A DNA stretch of 64,000 nucleotides from positions 59,082-123,081 of the forward strand of contig JAOLXX010000004.1 of the NCBI GenBank assembly GCA_028343155.1, in the 5' to 3' direction. This DNA comes from Polaribacter sp. (GTDB taxonomy: Bacteria; Bacteroidota; Bacteroidia; Flavobacteriales; Flavobacteriaceae). Below are positions 45,013 through 53,330 of the stretch, in pieces. Both the position numbers and the translations under genes were made by a program. The notes below the pieces were generated by a model that was not told the origin of the DNA, searched no databases, and saw only the letters and a program-made list of their open reading frames with translations. Numbering within the stretch: position 1 is the stretch's first letter; each line of letters opens with the position of its first letter.

Positions 45013-45942
45013 ATGTCAGAATTAAGTGTACCACATTTATTGGGAATAAAATATCTAAAGTCAACTGATATTGATCTTATTTTTAAGACTGCCGATCATT
45101 TTAAAGCGGTAATTAATCGACCTATAAAAAAAGTTCCTTCACTTAGAGATATTACTATTGCGAACTTGTTTTTTGAAAACAGCACCCGTACAAAATTGAG
45201 TTTTGAATTGGCAGAAAAAAGACTTTCCGCAGATGTAATTAATTTTTCTGCAGGACAATCATCCGTTAAAAAAGGAGAAACTTTAATAGACACGGTCAAC
45301 AATATTTTAGCCATGAAAGTTGATATTGTTGTGATGCGACATGCAAATGTTGGCGCCGGAGTTTTCTTATCCAAACATGTAGATGCAAAAATTATTAATG
45401 CAGGAGATGGAACCCACGAACACCCAACGCAAGCCCTACTCGATTCTTATTCTATAAGAGAAAAATTAGGTAACGTAAAAGGGAAAAAAGTACTGATTGT
45501 AGGCGATGTACTTCACTCTAGAGTTGCTTTATCAAACATCTTTGCCTTACAATTACAAGGAGCAGAAGTAAAAGTATGCGGACCCACTACTTTAATTCCT
45601 AAATACATTGCTAGCCTTGGGGTTACTGTAGAAACTAATCTAAAAAAAGCCTTAGAATGGTGTGATGTTGCAAATGTATTGCGAGTTCAACATGAAAGAA
45701 TGGATATTAACTACTTTCCTTCCACTAGAGAATACGCTCAACTGTTTGGAATTAATCAAGAAATTTTAGACAACCTTGGCAAGAAAATTGTAATCATGCA
45801 TCCAGGTCCTATCAATCGTGGGGTAGAAATCACAAGTGCAGTAGCAGATTCAAATGAATCCATCATTTTAGAGCAAGTAGAAAACGGAGTTGCAATAAGA
45901 ATGGCGGTCATTTATTTACTAGCACAACAGGTTAAAAGATAA
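45013..45942 (+). CDS. pyrB: aspartate carbamoyltransferase catalytic subunit
   Basis: 309 residues from the ATG at 45013. The longer frame from TTG at 45004 overlaps pyrR and is unlikely. It condenses carbamoyl phosphate and aspartate for pyrimidines. The carbamoyl-phosphate loop is FFENSTRTKLSF, the aspartate-site is RHANVGAG, and HPTQALLD, HPGPINRGVEI and the LRVQHERM loop are present. There is no pyrI gene next to it, so the class (B or C) cannot be fixed. It starts 1 base after pyrR, translationally linked. Confidence 0.96.
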   Translation: MSELSVPHLLGIKYLKSTDIDLIFKTADHFKAVINRPIKKVPSLRDITIANLFFENSTRTKLSFELAEKRLSADVINFSAGQSSVKKGETLIDTVNNILAMKVDIVVMRHANVGAGVFLSKHVDAKIINAGDGTHEHPTQALLDSYSIREKLGNVKGKKVLIVGDVLHSRVALSNIFALQLQGAEVKVCGPTTLIPKYIASLGVTVETNLKKALEWCDVANVLRVQHERMDINYFPSTREYAQLFGINQEILDNLGKKIVIMHPGPINRGVEITSAVADSNESIILEQVENGVAIRMAVIYLLAQQVKR

Positions 45943-45945
45943 ACG

Positions 45946-46278
45946 ATGCAAATAGAAAAAAAAGAAAATTTTACCATTATTTCACCCGATGAAAACTCGT
46001 TTACAGCATTTTATGATGCTTTCTTAATTGAAGAAAAAAAGCGTCCAAAAGAAAATATTATTATTCGAATTTCTAAGAACATTAACATTACTACCGAAGA
46101 ATTTTTATTATTTTTGAATATTGGGATTCAAAAAAAAGAAAATGGCACATCATTTGTTATTGTAAATTCAGCAATAGATATTGATGATTTTCCAGAGAGT
46201 TTTAACGTCACTCCTACTTTACAAGAAGCAGAAGATATTATAGAAATGGAAGCGATAGAGAGAGAATTAGGGTTTTAA
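45946..46278 (+). CDS. small conserved protein of the pyrB-rnz run
   Basis: 110 residues. It has an alternating beta-alpha pattern (FTIISPDENSFTAFYDAF, NIIIRISKNINIT, TSFVIVNSAIDIDDF) that recalls the STAS/anti-sigma-antagonist fold, with an acidic C-terminus. I do not recognise a named family with certainty. The start is 3 bases after pyrB. Its conserved place beside rnz in flavobacteria suggests a regulatory partner. Function unknown. Confidence 0.6.
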   Translation: MQIEKKENFTIISPDENSFTAFYDAFLIEEKKRPKENIIIRISKNINITTEEFLLFLNIGIQKKENGTSFVIVNSAIDIDDFPESFNVTPTLQEAEDIIEMEAIERELGF

Positions 46279-46289
46279 AAAAGGAAGAA

Positions 46290-46610
46290 ATGATAAAAAA
46301 AATACTTTTTATTTTATTTTTAAGTAGCACATCTTTAGGGTTTTCACAAGAGAAATCCATTGATAATTTGTCTGCTGCACCAAATCCTTTTACAAATTCC
46401 ACAAAAATTTGTTTTACTTCAACATCAAATACTACCCTCTTTTTTACAGTAAAAAACGTATTAGGAAAAACTGTATTTAAACAAAATATTGACACAAAAT
46501 TAGGTAAAAACACCCTTGCTTTTTACAAAAATGATTTACCAAAAGGAATGTACATCTATAGCATACAAGACAAGTACAAAATGATTTCTAAACGTCTTGT
46601 CATTAGATGA
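46290..46610 (+). CDS. stand-alone T9SS type A sorting domain protein
   Basis: 106 residues. After a signal peptide (MIKKILFILFLSSTSLGFSQ) almost the whole mature protein is a type A sorting domain: AAPNPFTNSTKICF, then a strand pattern, KGMYIYSI and KMISKRLVIR. No other domain exists, so there is nothing for the sorting signal to carry. It starts 11 bases after the previous gene and overlaps rnz by 4 bases (ATGA), in a housekeeping run. It is either a minimal client or a competitor/adaptor. Confidence 0.75.
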   Translation: MIKKILFILFLSSTSLGFSQEKSIDNLSAAPNPFTNSTKICFTSTSNTTLFFTVKNVLGKTVFKQNIDTKLGKNTLAFYKNDLPKGMYIYSIQDKYKMISKRLVIR

Positions 46611-47527
46611 GTATAAAACTAACTATTTTAGGATGTCATTCTGCTACTCCAAGAATAAATGCCTTTCCTACTTCCCAATATTTAGAAATTAATAACCGTC
46701 ATTTTTTAATTGATTGTGGTGAAGGAACACAACGCCAATTGCGAAAATACAAAGTAGGTTTTTCAAAGATAAATCATATTTTTATTTCCCATTTACATGG
46801 AGACCATTTTTATGGTTTGGTCGGACTGTTAGCAACCTTCGGAATTCTAAACAGAGAAAAAGAGCTTCATATTTTTGGACCAAAAGGCATTAAAGAGGTT
46901 ACTTTATTGCAATTAAAAGTTTCTCAATCTCATGTAAAATATAACATGATTTTTCACGAGTTATCTTCCAAAAAAAGCGAACTTATTTTTGAAGATGATA
47001 AAGTCACTGTCAGCACCATTCCACTTAACCACAGAGTATATACAAACGGTTATTTATTTAAAGAAAAAGAGAAGCCTAGAAAACTGAACATGCTAAATAT
47101 TAGCGGATATCCCGCAATTGATAGAGCAGATTTTTTAAACATAAAAGCAGGCAGAGATGTTGTTTTAACATCTGGTGAAATAGTGCCAAATTCTACATTA
47201 ACAATCGATCCACCAAAAGCGTTAAGTTTTGCTTTTTGTAGTGATACCATTTATAAGCCAGACATTATACCCATCATAAAAAACGCAGATTTGTTATACC
47301 ATGAAGCTACTTTTTTAGCGGATAGAGAAGATTTGGCAAAAAAAACAAAGCATGCAACCACAAAACAAGCTGCTGAAATTGCAAAACAAGCAATGGTAAA
47401 GCAATTAGTTATTGGGCACTATTCTGGCAGATACAAAGACATCTCAGTATTTAAAAAAGAGGCACAAGAAATTTTTGAAAACACAGCATTGGCAGAACCT
47501 GGTGAAATTTTTAGTGTAAACGAATAG
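46607..47527 (+). CDS. rnz: ribonuclease Z
   Basis: Metal-dependent endonuclease that trims the 3' ends of tRNA precursors. 306 residues, normal length. The metal motif SHLHGDHFYGL has H62, H64, D66 and H67. The later histidines lie in LNHRVYTNGYLF, the AFCSDTIYKPDI region and IGHYSGRYKD. The loop LLYHEATFL is typical. The start overlaps the previous gene by 4 bases. Confidence 0.95.
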   Translation: MSIKLTILGCHSATPRINAFPTSQYLEINNRHFLIDCGEGTQRQLRKYKVGFSKINHIFISHLHGDHFYGLVGLLATFGILNREKELHIFGPKGIKEVTLLQLKVSQSHVKYNMIFHELSSKKSELIFEDDKVTVSTIPLNHRVYTNGYLFKEKEKPRKLNMLNISGYPAIDRADFLNIKAGRDVVLTSGEIVPNSTLTIDPPKALSFAFCSDTIYKPDIIPIIKNADLLYHEATFLADREDLAKKTKHATTKQAAEIAKQAMVKQLVIGHYSGRYKDISVFKKEAQEIFENTALAEPGEIFSVNE

Positions 47528-47580
47528 AAATTACTATTCAATAACACGGAGTCACATTTGCCTCGAAATAATTTAAATTC

Positions 47581-48975
47581 ATGAGTATTTCCGAAATCAA
47601 TAATGACATCCCTTTATTTGCAAACGACACGATTATCTTTGGGTTTTTAGGTGTACTTCTTGCAGGGGTTTTTTACTCTTCAAAACAAGCTGCTTTTAAA
47701 AAATTCTACAAAATAGTACCCGCCCTTTTACTCTGTTATTTTCTACCCTCTGTCTCTAGTTCTCTTGGGATTATTGCCGATAAATGGATTGATGTGCACG
47801 CCACGATTCATCATTTAAACGCACTCTATGGAAATTTGGAAACGGTCACAAATTTGGCCTCTTTAAAAGCATACATTGCCACAAACAATATTGATTCTGC
47901 GTTGTATGCTCAATTTACTGGAAGTAGTAAAATTTATTATATTTCTTCTCGTTTTTTATTGCCTGCTTCTTTAGTTTTATTAACCTTAAGTATCGATTTA
48001 AAAGGTGTTTTTAAGTTAGGCTCAAAAGCATTGATTCTCTTTTTAACCGCAACTTTTGGCGTAGTAATTGGTGGTCCTTTAGCCATTGTATTCTTTAAAT
48101 TTGTAGCACCCGATATTCTGGTGCAAGTAGAAGGAACATCCCTTTGGAAAGGCCTTTCTACCGTTGCAGGAAGTTGGATTGGCGGAGGCGCAAACCAACT
48201 TGCCATGAAAGAACAATGGGACGTTTCTGACAGTCTTTTTAGTATTATGGCTGTGGTTGATGTATTGGTTGCTGAAGTCTGGATGGCTATTCTACTATTA
48301 GGAGTTGGAAAATCTGATATGATTGACAGCTGGTTGAAAGCTGATACATCTTCCATTACAGCACTAAAAAACAAGATGGAAAAATTCACTTTAGAAACAG
48401 CAAGAATCCCTTCTTTTAACGATTTAATACTTCTTTTTGGAATTGCTTTTGGAGTCACTTCCTTGGGGCATATTGTAGGAGAAAATTTTGGAAGCTACAT
48501 AACCAATAAGGTTCCTTTTTTAGTTGACTTTGGATTAGGAAGTCCATTTTTTTGGTTGATAATTACGGCGACAACAATAGGGGTTTTCTTATCCTTTACA
48601 AAAGTAAAAAGCTATGAAGGTGCAGGTGCGAGTAAAATAGGAACCGTTTTTATTTATATTTTAGTGGCATCTATTGGTATGAAAATGAACTTAGTTGCGA
48701 TTGTTGAAAACAGCAGTTTATTTGCGATTGGTTTTGTTTGGATGCTTATTCATGCAGGATTATTAATCATTGTCGCAAAAATTATAAAAGCACCCTACTT
48801 CTTTTTGGCAGTGGGCTCAAAAGCAAATATTGGCGGAGCAGCATCAGCACCTATTATTGCGGGTGCTTTTCATCCCTCTTTAGCACCTGTAGGAGTTTTA
48901 TTAGCTGTTTTGGGATATGCAATCGGAACATACGGCGCATTCTTTTGTGCCTTACTAATGAAATGGGTAAGTTAA
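47581..48975 (+). CDS. DUF819 family integral membrane protein
   Basis: 464 residues with about 12 hydrophobic segments (IIFGFLGVLLAGVFYSS, FRLVLLTLSIDLK-type core, ILFLTATFGVVIGGPLAIVFF, WMLIHAGLLIIVAKI). The GGGANQLAMKEQWDVSD motif and the paired SKANIGGAASAPIIAGAF motif match DUF819 (YjcL-like). The two similar glycine-rich loops suggest an inverted-repeat transporter fold. The substrate is unknown. It has no clear promoter beyond a short gap after rnz. Confidence 0.88.
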   Translation: MSISEINNDIPLFANDTIIFGFLGVLLAGVFYSSKQAAFKKFYKIVPALLLCYFLPSVSSSLGIIADKWIDVHATIHHLNALYGNLETVTNLASLKAYIATNNIDSALYAQFTGSSKIYYISSRFLLPASLVLLTLSIDLKGVFKLGSKALILFLTATFGVVIGGPLAIVFFKFVAPDILVQVEGTSLWKGLSTVAGSWIGGGANQLAMKEQWDVSDSLFSIMAVVDVLVAEVWMAILLLGVGKSDMIDSWLKADTSSITALKNKMEKFTLETARIPSFNDLILLFGIAFGVTSLGHIVGENFGSYITNKVPFLVDFGLGSPFFWLIITATTIGVFLSFTKVKSYEGAGASKIGTVFIYILVASIGMKMNLVAIVENSSLFAIGFVWMLIHAGLLIIVAKIIKAPYFFLAVGSKANIGGAASAPIIAGAFHPSLAPVGVLLAVLGYAIGTYGAFFCALLMKWVS

Positions 48976-48982
48976 ATTATAC

Positions 48983-48990
48983 TATTTTTG
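48983..48990 (+). promoter_or_regulatory. -7 box of the DUF4369 lipoprotein gene
   Basis: TATTTTTG then CAAC fits TAnnTTTG and predicts start near 48997, about 44 bases before the ATG. Confidence 0.55.
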
Positions 48991-49040
48991 CAACAATTAT
49001 TTTAACATAAAACAGCCAACAAAAAACAAAAATTAGAGAT

Positions 49041-49739
49041 ATGAAGAAAATTATTATTCTTTTAGTAGTATCCGTTTTCATCAGTGCTTGTTCTTCCAAA
49101 AAGGAAGGAAATATGCTAGTAAAAGGACAAATTAAAGGCCTTAAAAAAGGAACTTTATACCTTCAAAAAATGAAAGACACCCTTTTAGTATCTGTAGATT
49201 CAATCCATTTATTAGGAAAAGATACGTTTGTCTTAACAGACAATTTGGAGGCCCCTGTACTTTATTATTTAACTTTTGATGGAAATACTACCGACAAAAG
49301 AATTTTGTTTTTTGGAGAAAAAGGGACAATTACAATTCATGATAAAGTAAAAGAATTTGGATATAATCCAGAAATTTCTGGTTCAAAGAACCAAACAGCT
49401 TTTAATCAATTCAATCAAATTAAAAACAACTTTCAAAATGAACGTTTAGAATTTATCAAAAAAAACTTTGAGGCTAAGAGAGCAAATGATCGAGCATTGA
49501 TCATACAACTAGAAAAAGACTACAAAAAGCTGATCAGAAAGCGGGTATTGTATACCACTAATTTTGCACTTATAAACGCCCATTTAGAAGTAGCTCCTTA
49601 TATTGCACTTACAGAAATGTATGATGCCAGTTTAAGAATGTTAGATACCGTAAATAATACATTGTCAAACAAAGTAAAAACCTCTGTTTACGGAAAACGT
49701 TTTCAAGAATACATAAATACACTGAAAGAAAACAACTAA
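49041..49739 (+). CDS. DUF4369 domain lipoprotein
   Basis: 232 residues. The lipoprotein signal ends at Cys17 (VSVFISACSS). The DUF4369 beta-sandwich (about 25-115) has MLVKGQIKGLKKGTLYLQKM and the typical TITIHD strand, followed by a helical region (FNQIKNNFQNERLEF). DUF4369 often precedes a thioredoxin domain, which is absent here, so the family member is short. Attached to the outer membrane or periplasmic face. Convergent with recG, 29 bases apart. Confidence 0.85.
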   Translation: MKKIIILLVVSVFISACSSKKEGNMLVKGQIKGLKKGTLYLQKMKDTLLVSVDSIHLLGKDTFVLTDNLEAPVLYYLTFDGNTTDKRILFFGEKGTITIHDKVKEFGYNPEISGSKNQTAFNQFNQIKNNFQNERLEFIKKNFEAKRANDRALIIQLEKDYKKLIRKRVLYTTNFALINAHLEVAPYIALTEMYDASLRMLDTVNNTLSNKVKTSVYGKRFQEYINTLKENN

Positions 49740-49768
49740 TTTGGATACCAAAAGACAAACCCTTTTGC

Positions 49769-51895
49769 TTAACTAATCTCACTCCAAATTTTAGATGTTT
49801 TAGACAATGCTATATACGTTTTTTTAATATTGCTATTTTCAGGTTTCGATAAAGTAGCATCTTCCTTCAGAAGTGCCATTGCCGTATTTCTTGCCGACAC
49901 TAAAATCTGAGTATCTTTCACAATGTCGGCGATTTTTAAGTTTAAAACGCCACTTTGCTGTGTGCCCATTAAATTTCCTGGACCTCGAAGCTTTAAATCA
50001 ACTTCTGCAATTTTAAAACCATCTGTCGTTTCTACCATGGTTTTTAAACGCGTTTTTCCTTCTGAAGATAATTTATAACTAGACAATAGGATACAATAGC
50101 TTTGGTCTGCTCCTCGACCAACCCTCCCGCGTAACTGGTGTAATTGTGATAAGCCAAATCGCTCTGAACTTTCAATAACCATCACACTTGCATTGGGTAC
50201 ATTTACTCCTACTTCAATTACCGTTGTGGCAACCATAATCTGCGTTTCTCCTTTTACAAAACGTTGCATTTCATACTCTTTATCAGCAGGTTTCATTTGC
50301 CCATGCACAATACTAATTTGATATTTTGGTGTTGGAAACTCTCGAGAAATACTTTCATATCCGTCCAATAAATCTTTATAATCCATGACTTCAGATTCTT
50401 GAATTAACGGATACACAACATACACTTGCCTTCCTTTATCAATCTCATCTTTCATGAATTTAAAAACTGACAAACGATTGCTATCAAATCGATGTACCGT
50501 TTTCACTTCTTTTCTTCCAGGTGGCAATTCATCAATAACAGAAATATCTAAATCTCCATATACAGACATTGCCAAAGTTCTTGGTATGGGCGTCGCCGTC
50601 ATTACTAAAACATGTGGTGGTAATGAATTTTTAGACCACAATTTTGCTCTTTGAGCTACACCAAATCTGTGTTGCTCATCAATAATTGCAATACCAAGAT
50701 TCTTAAATTGTACTTTATCTTCTATCAACGCATGTGTACCAATTAAAATATGTAAAGTTCCATCTTCTAAATTCTGATGTAGCTCTCTTCGTTTTTTAGT
50801 TCTAACAGACCCTGTTAAAATATCAACATTCAAATCCATATCTTTTACCAATTCAGAAATTGCATGATAATGTTGTGTTGCTAGGATTTCTGTTGGCGCC
50901 ATTAGGGTCGCTTGAAATCCGTTGTCTATAGCTAAAAGCATGGCCAACAGAGCAACAATGGTTTTTCCAGAACCTACATCTCCCTGTAATAAGCGATTCA
51001 TATGTGCACCGGAAGCTACGTCTTTTCGAATTTCTTTTAGTACTCTTTTTTGCGCATTGGTTAAAGAAAAAGGCAAATGGTTGGTATAAAAAGTATTGAA
51101 GTTTTCACTTACATTTTCAAAAACAAGCCCTTTAATTTTTATTTTATTGAGCTGTTTTTTGCGAAGTAGTTGAAGCTGTATAAAAAATAATTCTTCAAAT
51201 TTTAAGCGATATTGTGCTTTTGCTAAATTTTCTTGACTCTCAGGAAAATGTGCATTTAAGAGCGCTTCCCGTTTGCCCATTAATGTAAAGTCAGCTATTA
51301 TTTCTTGAGAAAGACTTTCTTGAATTCCCTCATAAAATTGCTGCAATAAATGTTGTACATAGGTTCGGATTAACTTATTCGAAACGCCAGAATTTGTTAA
51401 TTTCTCTGTGGAAGGATAAACAGGTTGCATTTTAGTTTGCAACTTTTTCTTGTATTCTTTAACCAATTCTATTTCTGGATGTGGAATGCTAAAATTTCCA
51501 TTATAATGATTTAGTTTTCCATAGACCACATAAGGTTCATTTATTTTGAGCGCATCTTTAATCCATTTTTGTCCTCTAAACCAAACCAACTCCATAGTTC
51601 CTGTAGCGTCTTGAAAAGTTGCTACGAGCCTACTGCCTCTTTTTTGAGCCACCGATTTAACCTGGGTAATCTTACCAACAATTTGCACCTCTGAAGTATT
51701 GGACTGTAGCTCTTTAATAGTATAAAAAGCAGTTTTATCAATATATCTAAATGGAAAGAAATTTAGTAAATCATCGCAGGTTTTCAATCCCAATTCGGTA
51801 TATAAAAGCGTGGCTCTTTGGACACTAATTCCTTTAATATATGTAATTGGATAACTTAAATTCACTCTATAAATATATGAATAACGAAAATACAA
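49769..51895 (-). CDS. recG: ATP-dependent DNA helicase RecG
   Basis: Branch-migrating helicase that regresses stalled forks. 708 residues. An N-terminal wedge/OB-fold (LQSNTSEVQIVGKITQVKSV) precedes Walker A RLLQGDVGSGKTIVALLA and DEQH in IIDEQHRFGVAQRAK. The C-terminal helicase domain follows, with VRTKKRRELHQNL, TPIPRTLAMSVYGDLDIS and VGVNVPNASVMVIE motifs and the TRG-like GRVGRGADQSYC. The ORF starts at an ATG (51895). GTG at 51865, 10 codons on, fits the family start better (VNLSYPITYIKG). Confidence 0.96.
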   Translation of the reverse strand: MYFRYSYIYRVNLSYPITYIKGISVQRATLLYTELGLKTCDDLLNFFPFRYIDKTAFYTIKELQSNTSEVQIVGKITQVKSVAQKRGSRLVATFQDATGTMELVWFRGQKWIKDALKINEPYVVYGKLNHYNGNFSIPHPEIELVKEYKKKLQTKMQPVYPSTEKLTNSGVSNKLIRTYVQHLLQQFYEGIQESLSQEIIADFTLMGKREALLNAHFPESQENLAKAQYRLKFEELFFIQLQLLRKKQLNKIKIKGLVFENVSENFNTFYTNHLPFSLTNAQKRVLKEIRKDVASGAHMNRLLQGDVGSGKTIVALLAMLLAIDNGFQATLMAPTEILATQHYHAISELVKDMDLNVDILTGSVRTKKRRELHQNLEDGTLHILIGTHALIEDKVQFKNLGIAIIDEQHRFGVAQRAKLWSKNSLPPHVLVMTATPIPRTLAMSVYGDLDISVIDELPPGRKEVKTVHRFDSNRLSVFKFMKDEIDKGRQVYVVYPLIQESEVMDYKDLLDGYESISREFPTPKYQISIVHGQMKPADKEYEMQRFVKGETQIMVATTVIEVGVNVPNASVMVIESSERFGLSQLHQLRGRVGRGADQSYCILLSSYKLSSEGKTRLKTMVETTDGFKIAEVDLKLRGPGNLMGTQQSGVLNLKIADIVKDTQILVSARNTAMALLKEDATLSKPENSNIKKTYIALSKTSKIWSEIS

Positions 51896-51913
51896 AATAC
51901 CTTTTATTTAATG

Positions 51914-51921
51914 TACCTTTG
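51914..51921 (+). promoter_or_regulatory. -7 box of the rsmB-like gene
   Basis: TACCTTTG, followed by CCCCC, fits TAnnTTTG. It predicts a leader of about 15 bases before the ATG at 51943, which supports that start. Confidence 0.65.
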
Positions 51922-51942
51922 CCCCCTTATTATACTAAAAAA

Positions 51943-53154
51943 ATGAGATTACACAGAAACTTAACTTTTTCGGTTATAGATAGTATTAGAGACATTTTTA
52001 ATGAAGGTGTTTATGCAGACAAAGCAGTCGAAAAAGCACTTAAAAGAGACAAACGCTGGGGAGCAAGAGACCGTAAGTTTGTTGCAGAAACCATCTATGA
52101 CATTGTAAGATGGAACAGATTATATGCAGAAATTGCGGAAGTGAAAATACCGTATGATAGAGATAATATTTGGCGCCTTTTTTCTGTTTGGTGTATCTTA
52201 AGAGGAATTGCATTGCCCGATTGGAATCAAATTGGTAATGTACCAGAGCGAAAAATTAAAGGTCGTTTTGCAGAATTGTCAAGAACAAGAAAATACAGAG
52301 AATCAATTCCTGATTGGATGGATGAAATGTGTGTAAAAGAATTAGGAGAAGAAACTTGGACCAAAGAAATTGCCGCTTTAAATGTACAAGCAAAAGTAAT
52401 TTTAAGAACTAACACGTTAAATATTTCAAGAGAAATTCTTCAAAAAAAATTGAAAGCAGAAGAAGTAATTACAGAGTTTTCATCAGAACATCCCGATGCA
52501 TTGGTATTGCCAGAAAGAGCCAATGTTTTTAGAACAGAAGCTTTTCATAATGGCTATTTTGAAGTACAAGATGCCTCTTCTCAATTAGTTGCTGCCTATT
52601 TAGATGTAAAACCTGGCATGAAGGTTATTGATACTTGTGCTGGTGCTGGAGGAAAAACATTGCATTTATCCGCTTTAATGGAAAATAAAGGGCAAATCAT
52701 TGCCATGGATATTTATGAAAGTAAACTCCGTAAATTAAAAGTGAGAGCAAAAAGAAACAAAGCACACAATATTGACATGCGTGTTATTGATTCTACAAAA
52801 CCAATAAAGAAATTACACGGAAAAGCAGACAGAGTACTAATTGATGCACCTTGTTCAGGTTTGGGAGTTATCCGTAGAAACCCTGATTCTAAATGGAAAT
52901 TACAACCTGAATTTATAGAAAATATTAAAAAAGTACAACAAGATGTTTTACAGCAATATTCTAAAATGGTAAAACCTGGAGGAAAAATGGTGTATGCTAC
53001 CTGTTCTGTTTTGCCATCAGAAAATCAGGATCAAGTGACTACTTTTCTAGCTTCTGAAGCTGGTAAAGAATTTTTCTTTGTTTCTGACAAAAAAGTATTG
53101 GCGCATATTTCTGGTTTCGATGGTTTTTATATGGCCCTCTTAGAAAAAAAATAA
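51943..53154 (+). CDS. RsmB/NOP family rRNA cytosine-C5 methyltransferase
   Basis: 403 residues from ATG 51943. The frame reaches back to 51847, but those codons cover the recG start and the promoter. An N-terminal NusB-like helical part (DKAVEKALKRDKRWGARDRKF) is followed by the SAM domain (VIDTCAGAGGKTLHLSALM, IDMRVIDSTKP). The catalytic cysteines are in LIDAPCSGLGV and YATCSVLPSENQDQ. The target is probably 16S rRNA C967 or a similar site. It is divergent from recG and ends at a bidirectional terminator. Confidence 0.92.
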   Translation: MRLHRNLTFSVIDSIRDIFNEGVYADKAVEKALKRDKRWGARDRKFVAETIYDIVRWNRLYAEIAEVKIPYDRDNIWRLFSVWCILRGIALPDWNQIGNVPERKIKGRFAELSRTRKYRESIPDWMDEMCVKELGEETWTKEIAALNVQAKVILRTNTLNISREILQKKLKAEEVITEFSSEHPDALVLPERANVFRTEAFHNGYFEVQDASSQLVAAYLDVKPGMKVIDTCAGAGGKTLHLSALMENKGQIIAMDIYESKLRKLKVRAKRNKAHNIDMRVIDSTKPIKKLHGKADRVLIDAPCSGLGVIRRNPDSKWKLQPEFIENIKKVQQDVLQQYSKMVKPGGKMVYATCSVLPSENQDQVTTFLASEAGKEFFFVSDKKVLAHISGFDGFYMALLEKK

Positions 53155-53275
53155 AGAATCGATAAACCTCTTCTAGAACAAAATACCCCAATTCTTTAAA
53201 ATACATTTTAAGGATTCAGATAGTAAAACTAAAATAATAAATTACGCTGATTTTTTCACAAAACCTAAAATCATC

Positions 53276-53307
53276 AAAAAGCCCAAACATTTCTGTAAGG
53301 GCTTTTT
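53276..53307. terminator. bidirectional terminator between the rsmB-like and CotH genes
   Basis: AAAAAGCCC (53276-53284) and GGGCTTTTT (53299-53307) flank a 14-base loop with internal ACA/TGT pairing. T-runs lie on both sides. Confidence 0.85.
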
Positions 53308-53330
53308 CATTCTGATAAATTATGTAGCGG

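Noticed and set aside
51847..51942. N-terminal 32 codons of the rsmB-like frame
   Set aside because: They overlap the recG start and contain the TACCTTTG promoter box. The start at 51943 fits family and promoter.
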